Shown one piece after another: positions 18,288 to 27,269 of a stretch of 64,000 nt of DNA. Numbering within the stretch: position 1 is the stretch's first letter; each line of letters starts with the position of its first letter. The position numbers were made by a program, and so were the translations under genes. The stretch lies in the NCBI GenBank assembly GCA_014305285.1, contig JACRSG010000001.1, positions 186,001-250,000 on the forward strand, read 5' to 3'. This DNA comes from Campylobacter jejuni. GTDB lineage: Bacteria; Campylobacterota; Campylobacteria; Campylobacterales; Campylobacteraceae. The notes beneath the pieces were generated by a model. The model saw nothing but the letters and a program-made list of their open reading frames with translations. It had not been told where the DNA came from and did not search any database.

Positions 18288-18836
18288 TTATAAATTAATA
18301 AATTTAAACATTAAATCAAGCTTTAATTTTAAACCCTGTGTATTATATAGTTTTATTTTATTAATTTTTAAAGCTATAGGAAGATTTTCTAAATTTTGTA
18401 TAAAATTAAGTAAATCTTTAAAGTCGCCATTTAAACTTAAAAAAACATAATTATAATGGATAAAATTTTTGTTTTCTTGGGAAAATTTTATTTCATTAAG
18501 GGTTAAATTTTTAGATAAATTATTGATCTTTTTGTTGAAAAAATCTTTATCATAAGAAAATAAATGCAATTTTTCTTTATAGTATTTTAATTTTTCCTCC
18601 TCTGTTTTTATCTGTTTTGTTAGTTTTGTCTCTATTTCTTTAAGATGTGAATTTTCTATTTTTACTTCATTTAATGAAAGGTAATTATGCTCGACTAATG
18701 TTTTTTGAAAAATATCTTCCAAAAAGCTATCGTGAATTTTAAAAGCTAAAAACAAAGCACAAAGGCAGATAAAAGAAATAAAAAGAAATTTTTCCCTAGG
18801 ATTTAAATTTTGCAAAAATGCTTCTATTTTACTCAT
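18288..18836 (-). CDS. PilO-like membrane protein (pilus/type II secretion assembly-type)
   Basis: Hypothetical 182-residue bitopic protein. A short cytoplasmic head is followed by one membrane segment (about residues 16-34), a lysine- and glutamate-rich coiled coil (about 45-100), and a C-terminal domain with FLSLNGDFKDLLNFIQNLEN, the type of segment seen in PilO/GspM ferredoxin-like folds. It overlaps the preceding PilN-like gene by 8 bases and is the last gene of the argG-to-era run. Function is inferred from architecture and pairing. A role with the scattered Campylobacter transformation (Cts) machinery is possible but unproven. Confidence 0.6.
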   Translation of the reverse strand: MSKIEAFLQNLNPREKFLFISFICLCALFLAFKIHDSFLEDIFQKTLVEHNYLSLNEVKIENSHLKEIETKLTKQIKTEEEKLKYYKEKLHLFSYDKDFFNKKINNLSKNLTLNEIKFSQENKNFIHYNYVFLSLNGDFKDLLNFIQNLENLPIALKINKIKLYNTQGLKLKLDLMFKFINL

Positions 18837-19935
18837 GTATAACTTCTAATGTGATATTAAATGTTTCTTCATTTTTATCCAGAATTTTAAAAGTTGAATT
18901 TAGATTTTTTAATGCTCTTTTAAAGTGATTTTCGTTGATAAAAGAAAGAATGATTTTTGTTTGTTCAAATTCAAGATTTGTGATTTTAAGTTCATTGGAG
19001 TTAAGCCATGATATGATTTGATTTAGAATGATTGCTTTGTTTTTATCTAAATTGATTTCTTTTGTTATGATAGATAAAATATAAATTTGTTGTTGTATAG
19101 ATGATGTTTTATTAGAAAGAGTAAGATTTAAATCTTGTATGTTTGTTAACAATCTTTGCTTATCTTGTTTTAGTCTAAAAATTTCTTCTTGTATGATAAA
19201 ATTTTTATTTTGAATTTCCTTATTTTGTTTGTACTCTATAAAATCTTTAAATAATAAAATTATCATACTAAGACTAAAGCTAAAAATAAACAATAATATA
19301 ATTTTAAAAGAAAGAGATATTTTTATTTTATTATGCTTGATAAAATTACAATCTTGATTTAAATTTTTTATGCTATATGAACTTAATTTTAATAAACTAT
19401 TTTTATCAAGAATATCGTTTAAATTTAAGCATTTTATTTGAGATGAGAAGTAATGTTTGGTTGCATCCAAATCCTTATAAAGTAGCAATTTGCTTTCATA
19501 GTGTTTTAAAAGTTCTATGAATCGATTTTGTTCAAAAAATAAATCAATATTATTTGGGTTGAAATTTTCGATTTTTTTAAGATTGCTAAATTTTCCTTCT
19601 TGGTAAAAATATAAATATAAAGTTCGATCATACAAATTTAAAATACAATAATCACTTTCATCAATAAATCTTTCATCAAATAAAGCCTGAAAAATCAAAG
19701 GTTCAGGAAAGCAAAAACGACTTTTTTTTAATTTGCAAACAGGTGTTAAAAAACAATGATAAATTTCATTATGTTTAAAAAAAGCTATTTGATAGTCAAA
19801 GGGTTTGCTTAGCTTAAAATCTGCAGTTAAATTGTTGAAAAGTTCGTCTTCTTTGGATATTCCCGTTTTCTGAGCATAAAGTAAATCTGTGGATTTTATG
19901 AAATTTATTTTATTTAATGAATTAATTTTCATCAT
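18829..19935 (-). CDS. PilN/GspL-like membrane protein
   Basis: Hypothetical 368-residue protein. Residues 1-200 form a soluble N-terminal region that could be a divergent PilM/GspL-type cytoplasmic domain. One membrane segment spans about 206-229, a coiled coil about 235-295, and a C-terminal domain (about 296-368, with [20 protein letters not shown]) resembles the periplasmic domain of PilN. The fused arrangement is GspL-like. The ATG at 19935 lies inside the end of era (14-base overlap) and its stop overlaps the PilO-like gene. Base composition is more AT-rich than in the neighbours. I infer an inner-membrane assembly platform pair; no motif proves it. Confidence 0.6.
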   Translation of the reverse strand: MMKINSLNKINFIKSTDLLYAQKTGISKEDELFNNLTADFKLSKPFDYQIAFFKHNEIYHCFLTPVCKLKKSRFCFPEPLIFQALFDERFIDESDYCILNLYDRTLYLYFYQEGKFSNLKKIENFNPNNIDLFFEQNRFIELLKHYESKLLLYKDLDATKHYFSSQIKCLNLNDILDKNSLLKLSSYSIKNLNQDCNFIKHNKIKISLSFKIILLFIFSFSLSMIILLFKDFIEYKQNKEIQNKNFIIQEEIFRLKQDKQRLLTNIQDLNLTLSNKTSSIQQQIYILSIITKEINLDKNKAIILNQIISWLNSNELKITNLEFEQTKIILSFINENHFKRALKNLNSTFKILDKNEETFNITLEVIHE

Positions 19936-20797
19936 TCAAAAGTTTTTTTAAAAATTCTTCATCTTTTTGCCAGTTTTTTTTCACTGTTACAAAAAGCTTT
20001 AAAAACACTTTTTTTTGTGCAAGTTTTGAAATTTTAAAGCGTGCATTTTTGCCTATTCTTTTTAAAGTTAAACCTTCTTTTCCTATAAGCATAGCTTTAT
20101 GAGAGTTAGTATCCGTGATGATATTGGCTTCTAGGATTAAAAGATTGGGTGTGTTTTTAGTGCGATTGATCAGTACTTCGCTACTATAAGGAAGCTCATC
20201 ATTTAAATTTTCATAAATACTTTCAAGTATGAAATCCCTATAAAGTTCTTTTTCGCTACTCACACTCAAAAATTCAGGATCATAAAAATACTCATGTTCA
20301 TCAAGGTATTTTACTATCTCATCTAACAAGCTTTTTTTATAGCTTTTTTTCTTAGAAGAATAAGGAATAATAGCCTTAAAATGTTCACTAAATCGTGTAT
20401 ATTCGCTAAGTTTTTTTAAAAGCGTAGCATTGTTGGTTAAATCTACTTTATTTAAAGCGATAATGTGTGGCACTTGTGGGTTAAGACTAAGAAAATTTTC
20501 ATAGTCTTTTGTGCTATCAAAAACACTAGCCACAAATAAAATCACATCACAATCTCCCATGGATTTAATAGCACTTTGGATAAGAAGTTGATTAAGTGTA
20601 GCACCGCTTTCATGAAGTCCTGGGGTATCGATAAAAATGATTTGATTTTTTTCATGCATAACTATGGCTTTGATTTTACGCCTTGTGGCATTTTGTTTGT
20701 GAGAAACTAGGGCGATTTTTTCTCCTAATAAGGAATTAATTAAAGTGCTTTTCCCTGCATTAGTACGCCCTATAATACTAACAAAACCACTTTTCAC
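19922..20797 (-). CDS. era: GTPase Era
   Basis: GTPase that binds 16S rRNA near its 3' end during small-subunit maturation. The 291-residue protein has G1 GRTNAGKST (residues 10-18), G2/G3 with FIDTPGLHE (near residue 55), G4 NKVD (near residue 117), and a C-terminal KH domain with [16 protein letters not shown]. The start is GTG at 20797, overlapping the hslU stop by four bases (GTGA); AAGGT upstream serves as the ribosome site. Usual length for the family. Confidence 0.95.
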   Translation of the reverse strand: MKSGFVSIIGRTNAGKSTLINSLLGEKIALVSHKQNATRRKIKAIVMHEKNQIIFIDTPGLHESGATLNQLLIQSAIKSMGDCDVILFVASVFDSTKDYENFLSLNPQVPHIIALNKVDLTNNATLLKKLSEYTRFSEHFKAIIPYSSKKKSYKKSLLDEIVKYLDEHEYFYDPEFLSVSSEKELYRDFILESIYENLNDELPYSSEVLINRTKNTPNLLILEANIITDTNSHKAMLIGKEGLTLKRIGKNARFKISKLAQKKVFLKLFVTVKKNWQKDEEFLKKLLNDEN

Positions 20798-22113
20798 AAA
20801 ATATACCTTGCAAGATCTTTATTTTCTATGATATCTTTAAGTTTTTCTTCTACCATTTTTTTATCCACTACGAATTTTTTACCCGCATACTCATCAGCTT
20901 CAAAGCTTAAATCTTCGAGTAATTTTTCTATCACGGTATGTAAGCGTCTAGCACCTATATCTTGCATTTCTTCATTGGCCCTTGAAGCTATTTTCGCTAT
21001 TTCTTTAATAGCCTCATCATCAAAATCAAGTTCTAAATTTTCAGTTTTTAAAAGCTGGGAGTATTGTTTTAAAAGCGAATTTTTAGGGCGTGTTAAAATT
21101 TCATAAAGAGCTTTGTCATCAAGACTGTCTAATTCCACTCTTAAAGGAAAGCGTCCTTGAAGTTCAGGGATAAGATCACTTGGTTTGCTAAGATGAAAAG
21201 CTCCTGCAGCGATGAAAAGAATATGATCGGTTTTTAAAGTACCTATTTTTGTTTGTACATTTGATCCCTCGACTATAGGAAGTAAGTCTCTTTGCACCCC
21301 TTCTTTACTTGGATCTTGGCGGTTTGAATTTCCACTTGAAACAGCGATTTTATCGATTTCATCAATAAAAATAATCCCTTCATTTTCCGCTCTTTTTAAG
21401 GCTTCGCTTTTGATGCTTTCTTGATCTAGGATTTTTTCTCCTGCTTCGTTTTTTAAAGCATTTTTAGCGTCTTTGATTTTCATTTCTTTTTTGACTTTTT
21501 TACTGCCAACGCCTATAACCTTAACTATATCTTGCATTGCACCCATTTCAGGAGGTAAGTTAGGATTAGTATCGAACATATTTTGTGAAATTTCTATCTC
21601 TATGGTGCTTTCATCAAGATCGCCATTTCTTAGTTTGGTTCTCATTTTTTCAAGACTGTTTTTATACTCTTCTTGTTTTTCATCGCTAATGCCTTTAGGT
21701 AAAGGAGGCAAAAGTTTTTCTAAAATTTTGTTTTCTATAAATTCATCGATTTTATCTTTGTTTTTTTCTCTTTGTTCGTTTTTTACTAAATTTAAAGCCG
21801 CATTAGCAAGATCTCTTACCATGCTTTCTACATCACGACCTACAAAACCTACTTCAGTATATTTGCTCGCTTCGATTTTGATAAAAGGCAAACCCATCAT
21901 TTTAGCTAAACGCCTAGCGATTTCTGTTTTTCCTACGCCTGTAGAACCTATCATCAAGATATTTTTTGGTACGATATCATCTTGTAATTCAGGACTAAGT
22001 TGCATCCTGCGGTAGCGATTTCTTAAAGCTATAGCTATGATTTTTTTAGCTTTTTTTTGCCCGATAACATAATCATCTAAAAATTTAACAATTTTTTTTG
22101 GGGTTAGATTCAT
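20794..22113 (-). CDS. hslU: ATP-dependent protease ATPase subunit HslU
   Basis: AAA+ unfoldase that feeds substrates to HslV. The 439-residue protein has Walker A GSTGVGKT (residues 56-63), the pore motif GYVGRDVE type seen as GFVGRDVE, Walker [10 protein letters not shown] (near residue 246), an intermediate I domain (about 110-235), and the C-terminal tail ending RYIL that docks into HslV. It overlaps hslV by four bases (ATGA) and era by four, giving a tightly coupled hslV-hslU-era block. Confidence 0.97.
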   Translation of the reverse strand: MNLTPKKIVKFLDDYVIGQKKAKKIIAIALRNRYRRMQLSPELQDDIVPKNILMIGSTGVGKTEIARRLAKMMGLPFIKIEASKYTEVGFVGRDVESMVRDLANAALNLVKNEQREKNKDKIDEFIENKILEKLLPPLPKGISDEKQEEYKNSLEKMRTKLRNGDLDESTIEIEISQNMFDTNPNLPPEMGAMQDIVKVIGVGSKKVKKEMKIKDAKNALKNEAGEKILDQESIKSEALKRAENEGIIFIDEIDKIAVSSGNSNRQDPSKEGVQRDLLPIVEGSNVQTKIGTLKTDHILFIAAGAFHLSKPSDLIPELQGRFPLRVELDSLDDKALYEILTRPKNSLLKQYSQLLKTENLELDFDDEAIKEIAKIASRANEEMQDIGARRLHTVIEKLLEDLSFEADEYAGKKFVVDKKMVEEKLKDIIENKDLARYIL

Positions 22114-22652
22114 TTCTCATCCTCGATTACATAAGTTTTGATATTGGTATTAGTATAAATGCAAATTTCACCTGCGATTTGAAGGCTTGATTTTACAAGT
22201 TCTTCTTCGTCTAAATTAGCGTGTTTTGCTAAGGCTCTAGCGGCTGAAAGTGCATAGTTTCCACCGCTTCCTATGGCTGCGATTTGTCCATCTTCAGGTT
22301 CAACCACATCGCCTGTACCAGAAAGTAGAAAAATGTGATTTCTATCAAGTACGAGCATCATGGCTTCAAGTTTTCTTAAGTATTTGTCTTTTCTCCATTC
22401 TTTAGAAAAATCAATTGCCGCTTTTAAAAGATCGCCTTTGGAGCTTTGAAGAAGATTTTCAAACATATCAAAAAGATTAAAAGCATCAGCGGTTGATCCT
22501 GCAAAACCTGCTAAAACTTTGCCATTGTTGAGTTTTCTAATCTTTACAGCATTGCCTTTTAATACCGTGTTTCCAAAGCTTACTTGTCCATCTCCTCCAA
22601 TGACTGATTTATTTTTACCTTTGTAAGCTAAAATCGTTGTTGCGTGAAACAT
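22110..22652 (-). CDS. hslV: ATP-dependent protease subunit HslV with short propeptide
   Basis: Threonine peptidase that forms the proteolytic core of HslUV. The 180-residue product begins [10 protein letters not shown]. The catalytic threonine is expected to be Thr5, exposed after removal of a four-residue propeptide, rather than directly after Met as in E. coli (MTTIV). GGDGQVSFG (about residues 19-27) and the Lys of [12 protein letters not shown] match the active-site surroundings. The start shares a base with the rplI stop (TAATG). Confidence 0.95.
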   Translation of the reverse strand: MFHATTILAYKGKNKSVIGGDGQVSFGNTVLKGNAVKIRKLNNGKVLAGFAGSTADAFNLFDMFENLLQSSKGDLLKAAIDFSKEWRKDKYLRKLEAMMLVLDRNHIFLLSGTGDVVEPEDGQIAAIGSGGNYALSAARALAKHANLDEEELVKSSLQIAGEICIYTNTNIKTYVIEDEK

Positions 22653-23095
22653 TATTCAGCCTTTATATTTATGTTAAATTTAGCATGGATTGCATGCCCA
22701 AGTTTTACGCTTACTTCATGGATTCCTAAGCTTTTTAAGGTATCACATTCTAAACTCTTTTTATCGATTTCTATATGGCTTTGTTCTTTTAGGGTGTGAG
22801 CGATTTCATCTTTGGTTACACCGCCAAACAAACTTCCATTTGCACCTACAGGTTTTGAAATTTCAAGAGTGATTTTGCTAAGTTCTTCTTTGAGTTTTTC
22901 TAAATTTGCGATTTCAAAGCGTAAATTTTCAGCCTCTTTTTTCTTATCATTTTCATATTTTCTTAAAACTTCATTAGTGGCTGCTTTAGCAAAGCCTTTG
23001 GCGATTAAGAAATTTTGTCCGTATCCGTCTTTTACTTCTTTTACTTCTCCTGCTTTTCCAAGTGCTTTTACATCTTTGATTAATAATATTTTCAT
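22652..23095 (-). CDS. rplI: 50S ribosomal protein L9
   Basis: Large-subunit protein of 147 residues with the usual two-lobe layout: the N-terminal rRNA-binding domain, with [19 protein letters not shown] at about residues 13-31, a long connecting helix (about 40-75), and a C-terminal domain that ends KFNINIKAE. It stands 13 bases after argG, with its own AAAGGAATA ribosome site, and one base overlaps hslV. It is not next to rpsF or rpsR, as it would be in E. coli. Confidence 0.96.
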   Translation of the reverse strand: MKILLIKDVKALGKAGEVKEVKDGYGQNFLIAKGFAKAATNEVLRKYENDKKKEAENLRFEIANLEKLKEELSKITLEISKPVGANGSLFGGVTKDEIAHTLKEQSHIEIDKKSLECDTLKSLGIHEVSVKLGHAIHAKFNINIKAE

Positions 23096-23108
23096 TTATA
23101 TTCCTTTA

Positions 23109-24329
23109 TTAAAATTTTCTTCCATTTTTTCCTGCGATGATAAAACGCAAAGCATTAAGCTTGATAAAGCCTGCTGCGTCTTTTTGGTTATACACTTCAT
23201 CTTCTTCAAAAGTACAATAAGCTGCATTAAATAAGCTGTCATTTGCACTTTCACGTCCTATAACCATCACATTGCCTTTATAAAGCTCGAGTTTTACTCT
23301 ACCATTGGTGTGAATTTGTGACTCGTCGATTAAGGCTTGGAGCATCATTCTTTCAGGCGAGAACCAATAGCCATTGTAAATTAAACTTGCGTATTTTGGC
23401 ATGAGTTCATCTTTTAAGTGTGCTGCTTCTCTATCAAGTGTGATACTTTCAAGTGCTCTGTGTGCTTTTAAAAGTATGGTACCGCCTGGAGTTTCATAAC
23501 AACCACGGCTTTTCATTCCTACATAGCGATTTTCCACTATATCTAGGCGTCCTATACCGTGTTTGCAGCCTAGTTCGTTAAGTTTGGTTAAAAGTCCTGC
23601 AGGACTTAGTTTTTTTCCATTTATGGCTACTAAATCTCCTTTTTGGAAATCAAGTTCTATAATTTCACTTTCATTTGGAGCGTCTTTTGGGCTTTTACTC
23701 CATCTCCACATATCCTCTTCAGGTGCGTGTACAGGATCTTCTAAAACAAGTCCTTCGTAAGAAATATGAAGTAAATTTGCATCCATAGAATAAGGAGATT
23801 TACCTTTTTTCTTAGAAATATCAATGCCGTGTTTTTGTGCGTAAGCAAGGAGCTTTTCACGGCTGTTTAAATCCCACTCACGCCATGGAGCGATGATTTT
23901 TAAATCGGGATTAAAAGCAAGATAACCAAGTTCAAAACGCACTTGATCATTTCCTTTACCTGTTGCACCATGACTTACCGCATCAGCACCTGTTTGTAGG
24001 GCAATTTGTGCTTGAGTTTTTGCTATAAGTGGTCTTGCTATGCTTGTTCCTAAAAGATATTCTCCTTCATAAATCGCATTGGCTCTAAACATAGGAAATA
24101 CATAATCTTTAACAAATTCATCTCTTAAATCTTTAATGAAAATATTTTCTTTTTTTATACCTAAAGAAAGGGCTTTTTTTCTTGCTGGTTCGAGTTCTTC
24201 ACCTTGACCAATATCTGCTGTAAAAGTTACAACTTCACAATTATATTCATCTTGAAGCCATTTTAAAATAATGCTCGTATCAAGCCCTCCAGAATACGCT
24301 AAAACTACTTTTTTTACTTCATTTTTCAT
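23109..24329 (-). CDS. argG: Argininosuccinate synthase
   Basis: Joins citrulline and aspartate with ATP cleavage to AMP in arginine synthesis. The start is the ATG at 24329 ([19 protein letters not shown]), preceded by AAAGGATATCTT, giving 406 residues. An upstream in-frame ATG exists, but the extension is unlike the family. The ATP PP-loop SGGLDTS is at about residues 13-19, and the [13 protein letters not shown] segment lies near residue 118. First gene of a leftward run argG-rplI-hslV-hslU-era and the two pilus-like genes. TATAAT (24360-24365) and TACAAT (24369-24374), both on the minus strand upstream, are candidate -10 boxes. Confidence 0.97.
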   Translation of the reverse strand: MKNEVKKVVLAYSGGLDTSIILKWLQDEYNCEVVTFTADIGQGEELEPARKKALSLGIKKENIFIKDLRDEFVKDYVFPMFRANAIYEGEYLLGTSIARPLIAKTQAQIALQTGADAVSHGATGKGNDQVRFELGYLAFNPDLKIIAPWREWDLNSREKLLAYAQKHGIDISKKKGKSPYSMDANLLHISYEGLVLEDPVHAPEEDMWRWSKSPKDAPNESEIIELDFQKGDLVAINGKKLSPAGLLTKLNELGCKHGIGRLDIVENRYVGMKSRGCYETPGGTILLKAHRALESITLDREAAHLKDELMPKYASLIYNGYWFSPERMMLQALIDESQIHTNGRVKLELYKGNVMVIGRESANDSLFNAAYCTFEEDEVYNQKDAAGFIKLNALRFIIAGKNGRKF

Positions 24330-24471
24330 AAGATATCCTTTGTTAAAATAGATTTGAAAATTATAAATATTGTATCCAAATTTCATTAAAGAAAAGTTTT
24401 TACTTGCTATTTTCTTAAAAAATAAAGCAAAGGCATAAGCAAATTTTGTTCCAAAAATTGATTTTTTTTGT

Positions 24472-24477
24472 TAAAAT
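24472..24477 (+). promoter_or_regulatory. Candidate -10 box implying a leaderless mRNA for the S4-protein operon
   Basis: TAAAAT ends seven bases before the ATG at 24485, so transcription would begin at or one base before the start codon. The intervening TGCCTTT contains no ribosome binding site. Same arrangement as nadK. Unproven without mapped 5' ends. Confidence 0.45.
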
Positions 24478-24484
24478 TGCCTTT

Positions 24485-24730
24485 ATGAGAGTAGATAAAT
24501 TTTTAAATGTAGTTAATATCACAAAAAGAAGAGCCATTTCTGAAGATATGTGTAAAAGTGGCGTGGTAGGGATTAATGGTGTTATTGTTAAAGCGAGTAA
24601 AGAGGTTAAGGTAGGTGATATTATCACTTTGCATTTTACTGAATACACCCAAAAATATAAAGTGCTAGCTTTACCTAATACGAAAAGCATTCCTAAAAAC
24701 GCACAAAATGAATATGTGGTAAAATTATGA
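24485..24730 (+). CDS. S4-domain RNA-binding protein (Hsp15/RqcP-like)
   Basis: Small 81-residue protein starting MRVDKFLNVVNITKRR. It consists almost wholly of an S4 RNA-binding domain (about residues 1-60: VDKFL, KRRAISEDMC, GVVGINGVIVKASKEVKVGDII), as in heat-shock protein 15 and RqcP, which bind stalled 50S subunits. An upstream in-frame ATG at 24446 would add 13 hydrophobic residues unlike the family and would precede the -10 box, so I prefer 24485. It overlaps tsaE by four bases (ATGA) and opens a run with tsaE, lptB and rpoN. Confidence 0.88.
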   Translation: MRVDKFLNVVNITKRRAISEDMCKSGVVGINGVIVKASKEVKVGDIITLHFTEYTQKYKVLALPNTKSIPKNAQNEYVVKL

Positions 24731-25134
24731 AAGAATTTGTTTTAGCAAAAGATGAGATCAAAACGATGCTTAAAACGATGCCTAAAGAAGGTGTTGTTTT
24801 GCTTCAAGGAGATTTAGCCAGTGGAAAAACAAGCTTAGTGCAAGCTTGGGTTCAATTTCTTGGTCTTGATGCAAGGGTGGATTCTCCAACTTTTTCTACT
24901 ATGCAAAAATATGGAAATCATGATATTTGCATTTATCATTATGATATTTATCAAGAAGGTTTAGAAGGACTTTTAATAAATGGTTTATTTGAAAATTTTT
25001 TTGAAAAAGGTTTACATTTGGTTGAATGGGGCGGTGAAAATTTGAAAAAAACTTTGATAAAATTTGGAATTTCTAGTATCCAGATCAAAATTAGCATTAA
25101 AGATAACAAAAGAAAGTATGAAATTTATGAGTAA
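24727..25134 (+). CDS. tsaE: tRNA threonylcarbamoyladenosine synthesis ATPase TsaE
   Basis: ATPase of the TsaB-TsaD-TsaE complex that makes t6A37 in ANN-decoding tRNAs. The 135-residue protein has Walker A GDLASGKTS (residues 28-36), the DSPTFSTMQKY segment (near residue 57) and the HYDIYQ Walker B region (near residue 74), plus the LVEWGGE motif near residue 98 that is typical of the family. It overlaps the S4 gene by four bases and lptB by eight. Confidence 0.94.
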   Translation: MKEFVLAKDEIKTMLKTMPKEGVVLLQGDLASGKTSLVQAWVQFLGLDARVDSPTFSTMQKYGNHDICIYHYDIYQEGLEGLLINGLFENFFEKGLHLVEWGGENLKKTLIKFGISSIQIKISIKDNKRKYEIYE

Positions 25135-25855
25135 ATTAGAAATTGTCAATTTGGAAAAGATTATTAAAAAAACTAAGATTATACATGGCATTTCTTTAGA
25201 GGTTAATAGTGGAGAAGTTGTGGGGCTTTTAGGACCAAATGGTGCAGGAAAAACGACAACTTTTTATATGATATGTGGACTTATTTCCCCAAGTAGTGGA
25301 AAAGTCCTTTTAGACGGTTTAGATGTAACAAAAGATCCTTTAAATAAGAGAGCTAGATCAGGGATAGGTTATTTACCTCAAGAAAGCAGTATTTTTAAGG
25401 ATTTAAGTGTAGAAGATAATCTGCTTTTAGCGGCTCAGATTTTTTATAAAGATAAAAAAATTTTACATGATAAAGTTGAGCAAATGCTCGAACTTTTAAG
25501 CATAGAGCCTATTCGTTTAAGAAAAGGTTTAAGTTTAAGTGGAGGCGAAAGAAGGCGTTGCGAGATCGCTAGAAGCTTGATGTGTGAACCTAAGTTTTTG
25601 CTTCTTGATGAGCCTTTTGCAGGTGTTGATCCTATAGCAGTGGCTGAAATTCAAACCTTAATTAAAGAGCTTAAAAGATTAGGAATTGGGGTTTTAATCA
25701 CCGATCATAATGTGCGCGAGACTTTGGCTATTTGCGATAGGGCTTATGTTATAAGATCAGGCTCTTTACTTGCTAGTGGAAATGCTGATGAAATTGCAAC
25801 CAACAAAGATGTGAAAAAGTATTATTTAGGAGCGGAGTTTAAACTCCTTGATTGA
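25127..25855 (+). CDS. lptB: LPS/LOS export ABC transporter ATP-binding protein LptB
   Basis: Cytoplasmic ATPase that powers extraction of lipooligosaccharide from the inner membrane with LptF and LptG. From the ATG at 25127 the product is 242 residues (MSKLEIVNLEK). Longer starts upstream are possible but would lie inside tsaE. Walker A GPNGAGKTT (near residue 38), signature LSGGERRR (near residue 141), Walker B LLLDEPFAGVDP and the H-loop TDHNVRET are all present, the last two being close to the LptB consensus. It stands directly before rpoN, as in many proteobacteria; the junction is TGATG. Confidence 0.94.
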   Translation: MSKLEIVNLEKIIKKTKIIHGISLEVNSGEVVGLLGPNGAGKTTTFYMICGLISPSSGKVLLDGLDVTKDPLNKRARSGIGYLPQESSIFKDLSVEDNLLLAAQIFYKDKKILHDKVEQMLELLSIEPIRLRKGLSLSGGERRRCEIARSLMCEPKFLLLDEPFAGVDPIAVAEIQTLIKELKRLGIGVLITDHNVRETLAICDRAYVIRSGSLLASGNADEIATNKDVKKYYLGAEFKLLD

Positions 25856-27105
25856 TGTTAAAGCAAAAAATCACCCAAGCACCTAAGACTAAAATTTCTC
25901 AAACTTTACGCTCTTGGTTGCCAATTTTACAAGCAAACATAGAGGATTTAAAAGAAAATTTAGATAAATTTGCTGAGGATAATCCTTTCTTAAATATTCA
26001 AGATTCGATACAAACTCATGATAAGGGTAAGAATTATTTTGATTCATTTTATAAATATAATGTCAATTCGGCTTTTGTGGATAATAAAGGACTTGCCAAA
26101 AAAAGTGTTTATGAGCTTTTAAATGAACAGATTCTTCCTCCTTTGTTTCCTACAAACAAATCTCAAGAACTTGCAAAAAAAATTATAGAATGCTTAAATG
26201 AGGAAGGATATTTTGAACATGATGAAGAATTTTTAAAAGAGTATTCCTTGGAAGAAATCGAGCGTGTAAGAGCAAGATTTAAATTTTTAGATCCTGTAGG
26301 AGTAGGGGCTAAGGATTATAAAGAAGCATTTGTGTTTGCTCTTGAAAATATGGAGTTAGATGAAGATATTGATGAGTTTTGTAGAATGCTGATTATGGAC
26401 TTTGAAAATATACAAAACTATACCAAAGAGCCTTTGTATAAAGAAGCATTAGCTATACTTAAGCGCTTTAGCACTCCTCCTTTTTTGGAATATTTTGAAG
26501 ATTCTCGTACAATTGTTCCTGATATTTTTGTTTATAAAGAAAATGGTGAAATTAAAGTAAAAATCAATGATGATTATTATCCTGAAATTTCAATCCAAAC
26601 TGATGGTTTAGAGCATGATTTTTTAAGTCATTATATCAAAGAAGCGAAAAATCTAGTTGATGCTTTAGCGATGAGAAAAGCTACTCTTTATAAAATAGGG
26701 CTTATGATAGTAGAATATCAATATGATTTTTTCATGGGAAAAGAGATAAAACCTATGACTTTTAAGGATTTAGCGCTTGATTTAGAACGCAACGCTTCAA
26801 CTATATCAAGAGCTGTAGCAAATAAATATTTAAGTTGTGAAAGAGGACTTATCCCTTTGCGTGATTTTTTTGCTTTTGCTCTTGATGAAGAGGGAGAGAC
26901 TTCAAATGTAGGTGTTAAAGAATTTGTAGCCAATTTAGTAAAGAATGAAGATCGCAATAAACCTTTAAGCGATAGTAAAATTTTAGAATTAATCAAAGAA
27001 GAATTTAAAGTTGATATAGGGCGAAGAACTATTACAAAATATCGCAAACATCTTAATATAGCAAGTTCTACAGATAGAAAAAAATTATATGAACTTGAAG
27101 GATAA
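25855..27105 (+). CDS. rpoN: RNA polymerase sigma-54 factor
   Basis: Sigma factor for middle flagellar genes, working with the activator FlgR in Campylobacter. The 416-residue protein has the N-terminal activator-interacting region (about residues 1-50), the core-binding region (about 75-245), and a C-terminal DNA-binding part. The RpoN box at about residues 393-402 reads GRRTITKYRK rather than the usual ARRTVAKYRE. The ATG at 25855 shares its first base with the lptB stop. A perfect palindrome, GGAGTTTAAACTCC at 25834-25847, lies just before it. Two GG-N10-GC promoters elsewhere in the window (flgH, flgF) are probable targets. Confidence 0.95.
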   Translation: MLKQKITQAPKTKISQTLRSWLPILQANIEDLKENLDKFAEDNPFLNIQDSIQTHDKGKNYFDSFYKYNVNSAFVDNKGLAKKSVYELLNEQILPPLFPTNKSQELAKKIIECLNEEGYFEHDEEFLKEYSLEEIERVRARFKFLDPVGVGAKDYKEAFVFALENMELDEDIDEFCRMLIMDFENIQNYTKEPLYKEALAILKRFSTPPFLEYFEDSRTIVPDIFVYKENGEIKVKINDDYYPEISIQTDGLEHDFLSHYIKEAKNLVDALAMRKATLYKIGLMIVEYQYDFFMGKEIKPMTFKDLALDLERNASTISRAVANKYLSCERGLIPLRDFFAFALDEEGETSNVGVKEFVANLVKNEDRNKPLSDSKILELIKEEFKVDIGRRTITKYRKHLNIASSTDRKKLYELEG

Positions 27106-27114
27106 AATTCTATC

Positions 27115-27136
27115 AGTGTATCAAATCCATTACACT
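27115..27136. repeat. Short inverted repeat between rpoN and dcuB
   Basis: AGTGTA (27115-27120) and TACACT (27131-27136) are perfect inverted arms spaced by 10 bases, 88 bases upstream of the dcuB -10 box. It could be an operator for a dimeric regulator or a weak terminator of the rpoN message (TTTTG follows). Too short to call firmly. Confidence 0.25.
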
Positions 27137-27223
27137 TTTGTATTATATTTAAATTTAATTTAAATAATTTAAAAAATTATTGTTTTATTTTTAGAAATAT
27201 TATTCTTTAATTTAAAAATGTGA

Positions 27224-27229
27224 TACAAT
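27224..27229 (+). promoter_or_regulatory. Candidate -10 box for dcuB
   Basis: TACAAT in the extended context TGATACAAT, 40 bases before the dcuB ATG, giving a leader of about 34 bases that ends in the strong ribosome site AAAGGAG. The upstream region is very AT-rich. Sequence inference. Confidence 0.6.
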
Positions 27230-27269
27230 GATAATTGTTTTTAAATATCAATTTTTCAAAGGAGTTAAA

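Noticed and set aside
21473-22015. 180-residue frame antisense to hslU
   Set aside because: Covers a conserved AAA+ gene on the other strand; Ser/Leu/Ile-rich composition is what antisense of this codon usage gives.
23109-24386. Longer argG with start at 24386
   Set aside because: The added 19 residues are unlike the family and would include the promoter region; the ATG at 24329 has AAAGGA upstream.
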